Shown: positions 28,270 to 41,391, counted from the first letter of the stretch. The stretch: 64,000 nt of DNA from Amoebidium appalachense (GCA_963693365.1 CAVNZM010000017.1:4340001-4404000), one strand, 5' to 3'. Translations and numbers: made by a program. The notes: generated by a model from the sequence alone, not told the origin.

Positions 28270-29683
28270 GTTTTCTTTAAGATAACAATGAACATTAAAG
28301 AAGAGTAGGGCTATCTTAAACTAGAACTGTCGGTCGATTCCATGAGTTGTTCGGCTTTCGTGTAATATTCAAGAACTTTGGCAGCGAGATGTCTGAGAGT
28401 TGACTTCAGGTTTGCCTTCCTTCGTTTGGAAACCGGAATACGGGTTCTGCATGTAGTTCAGGCCAAAGCTTTGGTTTTTTCGATTCGTTCGGAAAATCTC
28501 TACGAGTTAATAGTAGAAGAGACGAAATAAATTGCAAAGGCGTGTGGCCAGCAGTCTAGTGGCAGTTCTTTACAACCAGAAAAAAATATGGTGGTGTGGG
28601 CGTGTTAAAAAGGTTGTTGCCAAACGATGCTTTGGTTTTTCGGGGGTATTGGTTTGTATAGTCGCTGGCTGTGTGCATGAACGGACTAACTATTGCCTCT
28701 TACAATCGCAAACAAAACGTTTACACTGCCGCACACTATAGAGGACCTTGGAAGTGTTGCTTTCCATATAACTTTCTTAGTACTCAAACAAAGTGGCAGT
28801 TTTGGCCCGTTGTGAAGACTTAGTCCGCGCAATGCGATGGCCATACAAGTCCGCGAGAGCGGAGAAAACATATGCCCACGGCTACAACATGATAATGCAC
28901 GAATAGTATCGTTTATTCGCGCGAGAAAGAATTCTTATTAGTTGTAAACGAACAATTTGGCCAGAGACATGCCTGCATTCTTGTCGGGTTCATTTTTATC
29001 AGAGGAATGTCACATGAGCAAGTGTTAGACAGACTCTTGGATACATACCGTGATAGCCACACAGGCAATTTTTTTTTGACAATTTCACTTTGCGTACAAT
29101 ATTTTTGTTGGTATTATAATAAGACATGTCTAGGTTTTTTTTTCTTATTGTCTCCGATGATGCAGTTATGCCCAGAGTGGAGCTGAGTTATGACATGAGT
29201 GATGTGCACGTGCAGCCTTCTGGAATGCGTCAGGCGCCACAAAACCCAATCATAATGCACTAAGTAACGAAAAACACATTTTTCCATCTTACACGGCCGG
29301 GCTTGCTGATCTGAGATTCTGGTAAGACGCCTCTGGGATACATCATCATGCTCAAAACTCTGACATTATCTTTCTTCACGGTCCTTGTTACGGCGTTTGA
29401 CCTATGCAAAAAAAACATATTTTTTTTTAATTTGCTAAGGTACTGTGTGAAATGGAGGGAGCCCGTGGCACAGGTACACAAATACCGACGACCGGCGATC
29501 TGCTACAGCTAAGTTATCTTCCTCATCTCGGCATGGTCTGGCAAACTGGTAGGTGCCTGCTGAATGGTGAGGTACTCATGCACTTCCATGTACATAACTA
29601 GAAAGTATTAATGAGTACATAATTACATGACTAATATGACAATCTTATATCGGCATTTACTATCTTACAAAATCACAGGGGAA
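28270..29683. other. Intergenic, no gene recognised
   Basis: Mixed-complexity sequence with short frames only and no simple repeats of note. It should hold the promoter of the gene starting at 28269; no CCAAT, E2F or TATA pattern stands out. Confidence 0.4.
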
Positions 29684-29783
29684 TGTTTTTCTGTGACCTG
29701 CTCATATTGCACGTACAGCAAATGACGGGCATACCGATGGGCTTCTGGAATGCCTGGTATGTGCCTCTTACCAAAGTCACACT

Positions 29784-32383
29784 TTGCGCATGCGGTTCCG
29801 GCAAATATCCCATGCCCACAACACCGACTGGGGAGTGGCCTTTTGGCCATCAACCATGTCAAAACTCTCTCTCCCTCCTAACCTCTCTAGGTCATCTGAC
29901 CACTCTCCTATCCTTTTCCTACCTAAGATCTCCCTTGATCTGCTCCCCCCTCCTCCTCCCACCTTTCGCCTCCGTCTATCCCCGCTTAAGTCACAGTGGG
30001 GTAGAGTTGACGTATGTGTATGCTATGCAACGAAACACCCTATATATATGCGCCTATTAGAATCTGCACAAGCCAGACCAGATTCACATCTAGTACTAGA
30101 TACATGCACTAACTTTATTGTTGATGATTTAATAGATCTCGGTGATTATGCTGGTGGTGGTAGGAAGGAATATCCCGATGCTCTCTTGTTACCAAACACC
30201 ACTCCCGCTAGACTAGGTGAACCCCTGTCTCAAAAGGAAAACTTGCGCCGGCTTGCTAGTATGAATCGATTTGGCCCCCCTGCTCGTATTATTGGTGATA
30301 CCACTGGAGACCCCCTCATAGACTCTGATAAGTATTTCTCGGAACTGTTTAAAGATTGGACCCCCGCTCAGAAACCTATTGTGTGGCCTGTAGACCCATC
30401 TATCCCCATGGCCATAGTATCGATCCTCCCCTTTTTCAGTCCCGATACCATATGGTCTGTGATATCTAGTTATAGCTCTAGTAAGTCTTGTGGACCTGAT
30501 GGACTCCCTGCTGGGTTTCTTAAAATCCTTGTTCCCTCCTACCCACAAAAGGAAAGTGATCGTGCTATTAAACCTGATCTTACTATCATGTTAAGCTCTC
30601 TCTTTTCTTGGTGTGTTAAATGTGGACATGTCCCGTCATCTTGGTTAGATACCTTAGTGATCCCCATCGTTAAGAAGGACTCTGAGGGCCCCATATCATC
30701 CTTTCGCCCCATCATACTAACCCAGGTTGTTCGTAGATTCTTTGAAGCTTGCTTACTTAGGATATTTGCACATCACCCTAGGTTTCAATCTATTCTTCAC
30801 ATACACCCATGCCAATCCGCTTTTCGTAAAAACAATTCATGTTATGTTCAAATAATGGCACTGCACCGGATTCTATGCAAGTTGGTGCACGATATGTTGG
30901 CTTTATTGATTGGAAAACTGCTTACGATTCTGTCTCCCCTGGTCTCCTATGGGAAAAGCTTACTGCACGGGGTGTACCACACTGCATTGGTGTTCTGTTA
31001 GAAGCACTCTTGTCTCAAACCTATGGTAGAGCTGTGGTTAATGGGCATCTTTCATATGGTTTTGCTCGTACTAGAGGTTTCTTGCAGGGTTCATTGCTTA
31101 GCCCCTTTTTGTTTAACCTATTTATAGATGATTTGGCTGTCAAGATTTATGCCGAAAACGATGACACTATTAATAACTTTCCGCCTGCACTTCTCTATGC
31201 TGATGATCTGTCCCTCCTTGCCCGTACTCCCAGACGCCTGCAAAGATTGTTCGATGTAGTGTCAGAGTGGTGCAAGGCAAACCTTATGATCCTTAACATA
31301 GACAAATGTGGTGTTCTTGTACCTGATATAGCTAACAATTTACACACATTTACATTATCATCTAAACCTGTACCTATAATTCCAGAATACAAATATCTTG
31401 GTGTTCCGGTTAATTCTGTTGGTGTTATGTTTTCCCATATCATCGAAAAGAGGGTAGAGTTGGCTCGTAAGCGGTTAGCTTTCTTCTCGGCTAATATTTT
31501 TAAAGACACACCCCTCCATCCTTCTATTAGACTTACATTTATTCGCACTTTTTTCTTCCCGGCATGTGAATATGGTTTACCCCTTCTCGCCGCTTGGATT
31601 AAGAAAGAGAGAACTAGAGCGCTTAAACCCTTGGCAAATTTCCTTGAAGCAGAAGTTGCCTCCTTTCTATCTAACAACTGTTGTAAACCTGGGCCTGTAA
31701 CGCTCTCGATATATGGTCTGGTCCCAATAGCTGCTAGAGTATCCCATCTCGCGCTGAAATTCAATAAGCACATAAGCCGCTTAAAGAAGTATTTGCCCTC
31801 CCACCCTCTCTTCTCTATCCGACCTGTCCCCTCCTCACCTCTCCCCTCTTTCCTTCCCTCTCTCTCCCCTTCTCCCCTGGGCACAAATACAAATAAACCC
31901 CGCAAAAGTGTGTGTGTGACTTTGGACTGCCACTTACTGATTAAACATGTACACAATCACAAGATAATCACGCAATATAACAAATGGAAAAAGATACCAC
32001 ACGACACTAGACCCGATGAAAGCATACACCTTGAAAAACTAAGCCTTATGTCTCGTTTTATATATACTGACCGCCTCAACCATATTGCCAAATATGGCAC
32101 TCGCAAATGTATAACACCTAAATACATATTACCTTCCTGTAGAATTGGTCTTTCTCTATCTGATGGTATTATTGATCAATTACCACGCTTTTACTGTACA
32201 CGTGCTATACAGTGGAGATCTAATAAGTATAAGGTGGCATCATTTGCATGCCCAAACAACACACACACACACCAGTTTAAATGGTCATGTATCGCCAAAT
32301 GTAGTTTGATAGATCACATAATACCGCAACACACACACACGTCACATTCACAACAGACACCCAGAAAGATAGCCTACCTGTAA
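29784..32383 (+). pseudogene. Non-LTR retrotransposon (LINE) polymerase, truncated and frameshifted
   Basis: The first frame (29784 to about 30880) begins inside an apurinic-type endonuclease remnant (HAHNTDWG, then SRSSDHSPILF, the conserved SDHxPI end). It runs into reverse transcriptase blocks: SCGPDGLPAGFLK, SSFRPIILTQ and HPCQSAFRKNNSC. A second frame (about 30870-32383) continues with GFIDWKTAYDSVSPGLLW, GFLQGSLLSPFLFNLFIDDL, the catalytic YADD (about 31197-31208) and the thumb region. The two overlap with a net frameshift between residues HRILCK and VGARYVGFIDW, so the copy is dead. The 5' end and part of the endonuclease are missing. The last 50 residues (WRSNKYKVASFACPNN and CIAKCSL) resemble in layout the Cys-rich tails at 12.2 and 40.2 kb. 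Confidence 0.85.
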
Positions 32384-32483
32384 ATTACAACATCCTTGAT
32401 TTTATACTAAACACGTGTAACTACGACCTGTTTATTAGATGTATTGATTGGCTTGAGAAACACATCACTACAAAATTCTAGCG

Positions 32484-32664
<181 letters not shown>

Positions 32665-32666
<2 letters not shown>

Positions 32667-33540
32667 CGGGGAACCCCAACTAATTGATTTCTCTTTGTAG
32701 TCTTTATGGTGTCTCGTAGAGAAAGTAAACCCTGATATATAGTCATCACCCGACATCTATGTACGTGATCATGATATACCGCTGAGGGAATATTCCGAGC
32801 AAAAACCCCCCCATACCTGAGACTGGTTTCTCTTTGCCTCGAGTAAACAGCGTAAACCCCTTACCTATATCCATCTCTAACTTAGGACCTACCAGAACAG
32901 GACACAGGCCGGCCCGATTGAATCGAGCCCACTCGGCCAGTCGGCGCACGAACGTGTATTCGCAAACACAGGCATACACAGTGTGACACACCTTTGCATG
33001 ATTTTTGCACGCACGCAAATCTGCACGTGGCTTGGGCCCTTTGCACGCACGGAAATCTGCACGTGGCTTGGGCCCATGGCCATCAGCGGGCTGAGAGTCT
33101 AAGAACACCCCGCAGCCTTCCGATCCGGACCACCATGGCACTGCCGTGCGACCTGCAAGTAGCCAGAAAGAACAACAACAATATCGCTATTATAATATAT
33201 GATATTTTTTTTAAAAAATATGATCATAGCACGACTAGGCCTAGGAGCCTCGTGACATGATGTTGTTGCAATTACATTGCTGCGCAGCACTCTGGCAGAG
33301 ACACACATTCTTTGACAAGCTGTTGCATTCAAATCAGTCTCACTGTGCCACGGACAATGGTCGCATTCGGCTCACAGGTGGCTACACGTCGTTGCAAATA
33401 AATCATTCATGACTATGTGGGTGGCCGTTCAAAAAAAAAAATCTGGTTTTTGCGTAAAATTTCAAAGGCCTAATCTAGATCATCGGGCCCTCGAGCTCTC
33501 AGAGTGAGTGATGCATATGCTCATCCTCGAGCCTCCCTCT
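32665..33540. other. No gene; short repeats
   Basis: CTTTGCCTCGAGTAAACAGC (32835-32854) recurs in reverse complement at about 57654-57673, a small dispersed repeat. A 35-base unit with GCACGTGGCTTGGGCCC is tandemly duplicated at about 33006-33075. No exon is supported. Confidence 0.5.
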
Positions 33541-33548
33541 CAAACCCC

Positions 33549-33607
<59 letters not shown>

Positions 33608-33923
33608 CCCCCCCCCCCCCCCCCCCCCCCCCGGACGCTCCGTCTCTCTCTCTCCCTCTTTCTCCCCTCCCCTCTCTCTCTCACCCTCAGAGTCTCTCTC
33701 TCTCTTTCTCTCTCCCCCTCTCTCCATTTCTCTCAACTCTCCTTCCCCCCCCCCCCCCCCTCTCTCCTTCCTCCCCCCTCCCTCCGGCCCCCCTCAAAAT
33801 CCCTCTCTCTCTCTCCCCCTCGGTACACACGTAGTACATTTTCCCCCCCCCTGCCCCCTTCCCCCCCTGCCCAGCCCCCGATTCTCTCTCTCTGAGTCCC
33901 CTCCTCCCCCCCTTTCCCCCCCC

Positions 33924-33987
<64 letters not shown>

Positions 33988-34680
33988 GTCACTGTCTCTC
34001 TCTCCCCCCCCCCCCCCCCCCCCCCCGGGGCCCCTGCCGAAGGCTCTCTGACTCTCTCCCCTCCCCCCCCCCCCCCCCCCCCCCCCCCCGAGGCTCTCTC
34101 TTTCTCTCTCTCCTCCCTCTCTCTTTCTATCTCCCCGAGGCTCTCCTGGGTTCCTCTCTCTCTCCCCCCGAGGCTCTCTCTCTCTCCCCCTTCCAGAGTC
34201 TCTCTGATTTCTCTCAGAGTCCCTCCCTCTCTCTCAGCACTTCCGAGGCTCTCTCACTCACCCCCTCCCAGTCTCTCTCTCAGCCTCTCTGTGTGTGTGT
34301 GTGTGTCTCTCTCTCTCTCTATCTCTCTCCCCCCCCCCCCCCCCCCTCCCCCCCCCCTCTCTCCCTCTCCCTCCCCCCCGGAGGCTCCCTCAGTCTCTCT
34401 GTCAGACTCCGTCTGTCTCTATCTATCTCTCCCTCCCTGCCTCCCTCTCTCTCTCCCGGGCCCTCTCTCTCAGCCTGTCGCACTCTCTCTGTCCACGGTC
34501 TCAGTCTCTCCGATCTTTCCCCCAAATTTCTCCCTCTCGAGCGTTCAGACACACACTCCGAAGTTTCTCAACCCCCCCCTCCCCCCCTCCCCCCCCCCCC
34601 CCCCCCCCCCCTCCCTCCCCTTCCCCTTCCTCCTTCTCAGTCCCCAGACCCCCCCCCCACCTGCTCTTTCCGGCTCCCCC
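33541..34680. repeat. 1.1-kb polypyrimidine/polypurine block
   Basis: The plus strand is almost pure C and T: (CT)n tracts at about 33560-33604 and 33926-33981, poly-C runs, and a recurring CCGAGGCTCTCTCTCT minisatellite unit (about 34030-34260). The 443-codon Ser/Leu/Pro frame is a by-product of composition. Long mirror-symmetric homopyrimidine tracts can form triplex DNA. Confidence 0.9.
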
Positions 34681-35100
34681 TTCCTCAAGGTTCTCGTACG
34701 CGTAACTTAGTCGTAGGAGGTCACATAGTTGCCAACTTCCATGCCAAGTTTGTTTGGTACTTTGTGACCAGTAAGTTAGTGTCAGTGCATACGAAAATGC
34801 CCTGGGTACACCGCTGTGTCACACTTGGCAAGTGAAGACGGTAAACTCTATAAGATGAACCGGGAAAAAATAAAAGGCCGGTAACAAATAAACCTTACGC
34901 AAGGAAGTGGGTCACATCATGGCACAGACAAGCATACAAGCACACACACACTGAGGCTAGCTCCCCGGAGTCTCGCGGTGGGGGACCTTTTCTCCTTCAT
35001 GACCAGGACCTGCAGTGGGATGGGACTAAAGCTTTTCGATTCTTGAGGCTCTTAAAACTACTAAAGCTTTTCGATTCTTTACATCTCTTAATTAAAAAGT
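34681..35100. other. No gene recognised
   Basis: Ordinary sequence. AAAGCTTTTCGATTCTT recurs at about 35029 and 35063. No exon is supported. Confidence 0.4.
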
Positions 35101-35127
35101 TGTTTTCCAAGGACTTTCTCTCTCTCT

Positions 35128-35179
<52 letters not shown>

Positions 35180-35220
35180 TTTGGGGGGGGGGGAGGAGGG
35201 GAGGGGTGAAGGTGGGGGTG

Positions 35221-35267
<47 letters not shown>

Positions 35268-35330
35268 ACCCACCCACCCACCCACCCACCCACCCGCCCA
35301 CCCACCCACACACACGTCGCGCACTCGCAC
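35101..35330. repeat. (CT)n, (CA)n and (CACC)n tracts
   Basis: (CT)n (about 35131-35177), a G-rich spacer, (CA)n (about 35223-35265) and (CCCA)n (about 35265-35310) lie side by side. Confidence 0.95.
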
Positions 35331-36208
35331 ACACACACTGGGCTATGCACACCCACACTGTGACGCTTGCCAATGTGGCACCCGCACACAGAGTACTCCA
35401 GACACACACACAACGAAACAAGTGCACACCGTCACGCCGTGGCAAACACATGATACACACATGCACTTCATACACAAACTCACACTCACGCCCCAGATCT
35501 CGAAGGTGCATGCGCGCGTGCAGTGCCAGGCACTTCTGTTCCTTTTGTTCTTTTCTTTTTTCCGGATGAAAAAAAGAAAAAACAAAAAGAAAAAAAAAAA
35601 AGGGGGGGGGGGGGGGGGGCTGGTCCTACAAGCTCAATTGCAACGGGTGGAGTGTTTTGGCATTTGGATTTTTTCAAGTTTATATTAGGGTTGGTTTACG
35701 ATTATCAACACACGGTGCCGATATTTCATTAAACCCGGTCTACATACATGACGCCGTGGTTTGACCAACACTACGATATTTCAACACTACGATACTAACC
35801 CATAACATGTCGTATGTACCATGTACCAAAACGTATCTCTAAAATAAAACATACACATTGAATCATATATCGGCCACAATACACAGTGCAAACACATTCA
35901 TTCCAAGTCTTGAGCAAACTCAAATAACAATATCAATCATGATATATACATAAAATTTCATTCATTCAGCGCGGCTTCAACACAGTATCAGAAAGTAGAC
36001 AAGAAAGGAGAAAGTGAGAGAGGATGAGGGGGGGGAGGGGGGGGGGAGGAGGAGAGAGAGAGAGAGAGAGGGTGAGAGAGAGAGACGGGGCTGGGCGGGT
36101 GAGGAAAACTAGGAAAACAATGATGGAACCCCCCCCCCCCCCCCAAAAAAAAAAAAAAAAAAGAGGAAGAAGAAGAAGAAGAAGAAAGACTGAAAAAAAG
36201 ATGCAGCC
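35331..36208. other. 3' flank of the lectin gene, no other gene
   Basis: CA-rich sequence (35340-35500), A and G runs (35570-35618) and AT-rich DNA (35700-35960) are followed by GA-rich sequence and a C-to-A run (36131-36162). No exon or poly(A) signal is clear. Confidence 0.4.
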
Positions 36209-36484
36209 TTATTGGAAAAAACCTTGCGGTAGCCCCTTTGTCCCATCCTCGCTGCATCCAAACGCCGTATCGGTGGCCCATAGAATCGCCTCCGTGAGAG
36301 TGTTTGCAACAACCACGTTCCCATCCTTCAAAACGACAAACACGTTTCCTCTCTTGCTGCTTGCCTGCCAAAGGGGTTCGGCATTTCTACTCCTTGACCT
36401 TTTGTCGAAAAGCTGTGCCGAACCATCGTTTGACATCTGCAAAAAAACGAACGGGCAAGAAAACGTTAGAAATGGTTGTGATGT

Positions 36485-36529
<45 letters not shown>

Positions 36530-39454
36530 TGGGGGATTGGCGTGCAAATGTGCACGAGTGTGATATCTTTGTGTCGTGTGTGTCGTGTCGTGTGTGTGTG
36601 TGTGTGTGTGTGTTGGACCATAGCGGGGAGCTTTAGCTGGGACCGTGTTTTCTCCTTCCTTTCCCTTTCCTCCTCCCCTTTTCCTTTTTCCACACAATTC
36701 TTCCTTGCTTTTCTCTCTCTCCTTCTGAAATTTCATTCATTTATCCAATAGACCACCAAAAATGAAAGTTTCATTCATTTATCTAATAGACCACCAAAAA
36801 TAAAAAAAATAAAAAAAAAGGAAACACACATGGCTTTGGATGCATGCGAGGGAAGGGCAGGGGGTCCTACCCGTAGACTGTAAGGGCCCACACCCACACC
36901 GGCGCTATTTGTGTCCCACACAGCAGTGTTTGTTCGGTCATACAGAACCATGTTGCCATCTGTCTGTAGCCGCAACTGTGTGAAAAAAAGAAAAAAAGTT
37001 GTCAATGACATGTGCCTTTAAAAAATACAACGTTAAGTGAATATTCAGCATTCACTTGTGCCATAAAAAAAAACACAACCCTAAGCGAATACTCAGCATA
37101 GGTGTGGAGACGTGCGGGTTTTTCTTTTGTTAGCAAATGCACAAAGGTTGCCTAAGTTGAACCCTAGCCCTCCTTAGCTTTCTTTTGCAAATTACTCCTT
37201 GCTCCTTTTATGATGCGATACTTTCCTTTTATTATCATTTAGTTTCTCTCCAACTCCCTTTCCCCACCCTTACCTTTATGTCTGTGTCGTGTGTGTCTGT
37301 GTGTGTGTCTGTATGTGCGCGTGTGCATGTGTTTGTCTTTTTTTTGGGGGGGGGGGTGGGGGAGGGGGGGAGGGGGGGGGGGGGGGTAACATACAGTGTA
37401 TCCACAACCACCCTGCAGGAATTGTCCCTCCTCCAACGTCTGCCCAAGCTTAAGGGCGGCCATGGGAAACTTCTCGAGGTAGCCGGCAAGGTCGCTGACA
37501 GATGTTTTACTGGGAACGGTGTGACCTATCGGGAGGCAGTGTTAAAAATTACAATCACAAAATGAAAGCCTGAAAGCCTGATTTAGTGAAAAACATTTTT
37601 GGTCTTTAGAAGTACACATGCGCACGTGAACACAGTCTGATCTATGGGGGATTGTTTTCTTTGCGAGAAAGTTTTTGAGGTTACACACGTGTGCTTATTT
37701 TGTTTCATGTGCGTGAATGTGTACGTCGTTGGCTCTTCAAGGTCTTACAAGCACACATGCACCAATATTTTTAAAGGACACTACACACCTTGTGGGGTAG
37801 CAAGAGCGCCCGTAACACCCCGAAGAAAAGTGTTCTGGTGGCTGGCAAACACAGCCCCCGGGTCTTTCTGAACCTGAGGCTTCTTCACCGCTGCTCTAAC
37901 AATCGTGCCTGTGCCCCACGGATTTTTGTTTCTTTGCCCAGAGTTCCCCCCACCGTTAACGAAAGTTGAACCGCTGCTCGGATACAAACTCGTAAACCCG
38001 GGGTTACTTCCGTAATTCTGTTGCCCACTCAACGTGTTTGTTCCAGGATAGACGTTTTGCGGTGAGGAGATTGGGTTCGTCCACACGTTACTTCCCGTAT
38101 TCCCGGTGTCTCCCGTGCCAGGATAATAATGAGTACCACTTCCAGAATTACCGGAACCTGAAGACCCCGGCCAAGAAACAGAAGGGGTACTACTCTGCGT
38201 ATTTGTTCCGGGTTGGACAACGTTTTGTGGTGAGGAGATAGGATTCATCCACACGTTACCTCCCGTATTCCCGGCGTTTCCCGTGTTCGACCAAGAAGGA
38301 GAAGGGGTACTACTTCCAGAATTACCGGAACCTGAAACAGAATTACCGGAATTCATATTCGAAAGATCGACTACGCCAACCCCAGTGGCAGGCGCTTTCG
38401 GTTTCTTCGTTGTTTGCGGGGCTGTTGCTGGGTAGTTGACATCTCCAACTGCTGATGGAGGAATATTTGTAACCCCAAAAGAAGGAGGAGGAGGTGGTGG
38501 GGCTACATATACGTTGGCGGGTGTGGGTGCGGGTGAGGGTGAAACCGAAACTGGTTTGGTTTGTTGTGGTGAAGGGGCTGGGGAGGGGGATCCGCTAGTA
38601 GGTCCATCATCACACACTCCCGGTGGAGGCGGTCTTTGGCAGATGATGTCTTCAAAACATTGTTCTGGCGTTTGGGTGGGCCCGCAGCAGTATTCCGGCC
38701 AAGAAACAGAAGGGGTACTACTCTGCGTATTTGTTCCGGGTTGGACAACGTTTTGTGGTGAGGAGATAGGATTCATCCACACGTTACCTCCCGTATTCCC
38801 GGCGTTTCCCGTGTTCGACCAAGAAGGAGAAGGGGTACTACTTCCAGAATTACCGGAACCTGAAACAGAATTACCGGAATTCATATTCGAAAGATCGACT
38901 ACGCCAACCCCAGTGGCAGGCGCTTTCGGTTTCTTCGTTGTTTGCGGGGCTGTTGCTGGGTAGTTGACATCTCCAACTGCTGATGGAGGAATATTTGTAA
39001 CCCCAAAAGAAGGAGGAGGAGGTGGTGGGGCTACATATACGTTGGCGGGTGTGGGTGCGGGTGAGGGTGAAACCGAAACTGGTTTGGTTTGTTGTGGTGA
39101 AGGGGCTGGGGAGGGGGATCCGCTAGTAGGTCCATCATCACACACTCCCGGTGGAGGCGGTCTTTGGCAGATGATGTCTTCAAAACATTGTTCTGGCGTT
39201 TGGGTGGGCCCGCAGCAGTATTCTTTGAGCAAACATGCTTTATCGTATGTTGGACATGCACTAAAACATTCTTTCATTGCGTTTGGTCTGCAGCAATTAC
39301 CGGAACCTGCTGGACATGGGTCAATAACGCAGTCGGAGCCCTGAGGGATAGATTGGCGGCGGTCTCGGAGGAATGTGACGCCGAATGACGGGACTGCAAG
39401 TGTGAGATTTATGTGGGCTATACCCAAAACTATAAGGGGGAAAGAGAGGTTCAT
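36209..39454 (-). CDS. Secreted Cys-rich protein with C-terminal bulb-type (B-lectin) mannose-binding domain, four exons
   Basis: The exons are 39454-37789, 37525-37395, 36975-36871 and 36436-36209. Phases 1, 0 and 0 join cleanly with GT-AG ends (donors GTGTGT, GTATGT, GTAGGA), giving about 709 residues. Residues 1-20 look like a signal peptide. Residues 42-105 are Cys-rich (CVIDPCPAG, NCCRPNAMKEC, EYCCGPTQTPEQC). A Pro/Ser/Thr and then Gly/Asn/Ser-rich linker follows, in which residues 78-253 are repeated exactly as 254-429. Residues about 570-690 form the lectin: ALKLGQTLEEGQFLQGG, then LQTDGNMVLYD, an exact Q-x-D-x-N-x-V-x-Y mannose site, AVWDTNSAG, a degenerate NDGSAQLFD repeat and VVLKDGNVVVAN...LWATDT. 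The family binds mannose; here one of three sites keeps the full motif. The likely role is a secreted or surface sugar-binding protein. Introns 2 and 3 carry sense-strand poly-C or C-rich sequence after the donor. Confidence 0.85.
38168..39223. repeat. Tandem in-frame duplication, 2 x 528 bp, inside the lectin gene
   Basis: 38168-38695 and 38696-39223 appear identical, and both encode the same 176 residues from EYCCGPTQTP to TPSVSWP. The offset (528) is a multiple of three, so the frame is kept. Perfect identity, including silent sites, means a very recent duplication, gene conversion, or an assembly artefact. Confidence 0.9.
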
Positions 39455-40228
39455 TGTAACGGTTGGCTGTAAACACGTATGTAGGCAAGGTTGATTGAGC
39501 GGTCCAAAAGGGCAAGCGTTTGTTGTGCTGAGCTATTGTGGGCTGTGTCACGGTAAATCAAGCTGTTGCCTTACTGTATGTAGAAACGGTCTGGCAGGCT
39601 ATGTATGAACACCTTTCTTGCATGTGAGTGTGTAGGCCTACATGTGTGTGTTCGTGTGTGTCACGGTGCGGAGTCTGCGGACACGGTGTGTGTGTGCAAG
39701 AGTGTGTGGAAGAGAGATGCAAAAATTGTGCATTCACGAGATCTGATTGGTTACAGCGATAGGATCGATCAGGGGCTGTGGGATTCAAATCGTATTGGGC
39801 AAATTCCGGGGATGTTGACACCCCTCATTTTCGTATTTACTAATTGAATGCAAGTGTTAATCGTATTGATGGGGTCTTCCTTACCCGTAAATACGACAAT
39901 TTGGACTCAGAATTCAACCCCTGGTATCGATCTTCACCAGAATCAAGCTTTGTCAGTCAATGTTCACTTTGTCTGCATTTGAAGTCTTGGCCGTGTAAAG
40001 AGAGTCCGTCGAATGAAGAGAAACTCTATGATGCACAGTAATCATACGTATCTGCGAGCAAACGTACCATTACATTTGTATCATTTTATTGTTGTGCTAT
40101 CAAGAATTCTAGTGTGATTCAGGTTTTGCCCGGCTGAGACGCTGTTTGTTGTGAAATTCCTGCCTGTGGGTCACAACCAATCAACTGCTGCGTTTACATT
40201 TTGAGAAACGTCCCCTAAAACTTATTCT
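39455..40228. other. Upstream region of the lectin gene
   Basis: No gene found. A CCAAT-type box (TGATTGGTTA, about 39744) lies about 290 bases upstream of the start at 39454, and another (AACCAATCAA) near 40177. Confidence 0.4.
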
Positions 40229-40853
40229 ATGGCTGATAGATATCTTTTTACTCTACGTGTTGAGTCCCTTCCGGTGTTAGGACCGCACAAACACCAACTA
40301 CTAGTAGCCTATATGGCGGATACGGTTAGAGAGTCTCGTTCATACATAGATTCGTTTATTCGTAATGTGGTGTGGTGTAAAAACGCAAAGATGATTATGG
40401 CTTGGCGGTGTAATCGGTTTCTGGTGTCTCCTGCTCGTATGTGTAATATGTGTGGGGGGCGGTTTACTCGCGGCTGCATATCTATCAATAAATGCAACCT
40501 GTTAGCTAATGTATTAGAACCGGAGGTTATTGGCGGTTTTATTCTCTTTTCTTCATCTCTTCCTCAATATATCCGTTTTAAGATGACTATCCTAGATCAC
40601 CTTATTAATGCTGCACAGTATGATATTGTGATCCGGTGCCTTAACTTTCTGTCGGAGCTACCGATGCTAGCATCTGCTTACCCATAATATGTAATAGGGG
40701 TGTCAGATCCTACGATGGCGCTCATTGTTGCCTAGCATGTACATATGTCACTGGCTGCATTTGATTGGCTGTGCTGGAAAACGCAGTAGGCCGTCGAATG
40801 TGGCTGGGCCTCCGGCAATGTCCACGCAATAAAAAGTGTGTAAACCCCAACCC
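40229..40853 (+). pseudogene. LINE C-terminal fragment, copy 3
   Basis: An open frame of 152 codons (40229-40687) is followed by about 165 bases of shared 3' sequence with AATAAA near 40829. It matches copy 2 (12197-12757) from about 40285 onward and copy 1 (206-460) from about 40605. The Cys motif CNMCGGRFTRGCISINKC (C-x2-C-x7-C-x5-C) and the upstream WR-x-N-[RK] resemble the C-terminal zinc knuckle region of LINE polymerases. A small host gene with dispersed copies is the alternative. Confidence 0.55.
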
Positions 40854-40904
40854 ATGTACCGAGATGTCGGTTTTTTTTTTTTTTTGAGAAAATTTTCTTT
40901 TTCT

Positions 40905-41095
40905 TTTGACTCGGGTTTATTGATCCGTTGATAAAGGCAACGTGCAGCCACAGGCTACATAACCACCAATAGAACTGAAAAAGCCAAAGCTACGAAATAA
41001 AAATAAAGTGACAAGTGACAAAGGACACCAGCGGGCAAAACCTTAAGTGTACGTGTATGCGTGCGTGAAACTAGTTTGCTCCAAATTAATAATAT
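40905..41095 (+). repeat. Dispersed repeat E, copy 1
   Basis: This shares GGCAACGTGCAGCCACAGGC, GGACACCAGCGGGCAAA and GTGAAACTAGTTTGCTCCAA with 42129-42370 in the same orientation. No frame is present. Confidence 0.75.
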
Positions 41096-41391
41096 TGTGG
41101 ACTCCTATGGTTTCACTAGATTGGGATTAGGGGCTAGCTTAACTTAAATAAAGTTACAAACGGATAGGCCGCACAACGCATTATAAGCGGTATCTGTGAA
41201 ATTTATTTCTTTGGGTAAGTATTGATTCTAAGGGTTCACTTTCTATCGCTATATATGTATGTATATACAATGTTGACCAGGGCAGCCCCCCCAATATTCG
41301 AATAAAGAATACTCCCACAACAAAAAAGTTGTAGGAGACAGCAGTAATCTGAAATGGTAGTCCAATCGTTTTGTAGAAATGGTGTGCTGAG

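Noticed and set aside
33504-34835. 443-codon Ser/Leu/Pro open frame
   Set aside because: It is a composition artefact of the polypyrimidine block, with alternative frames equally open.
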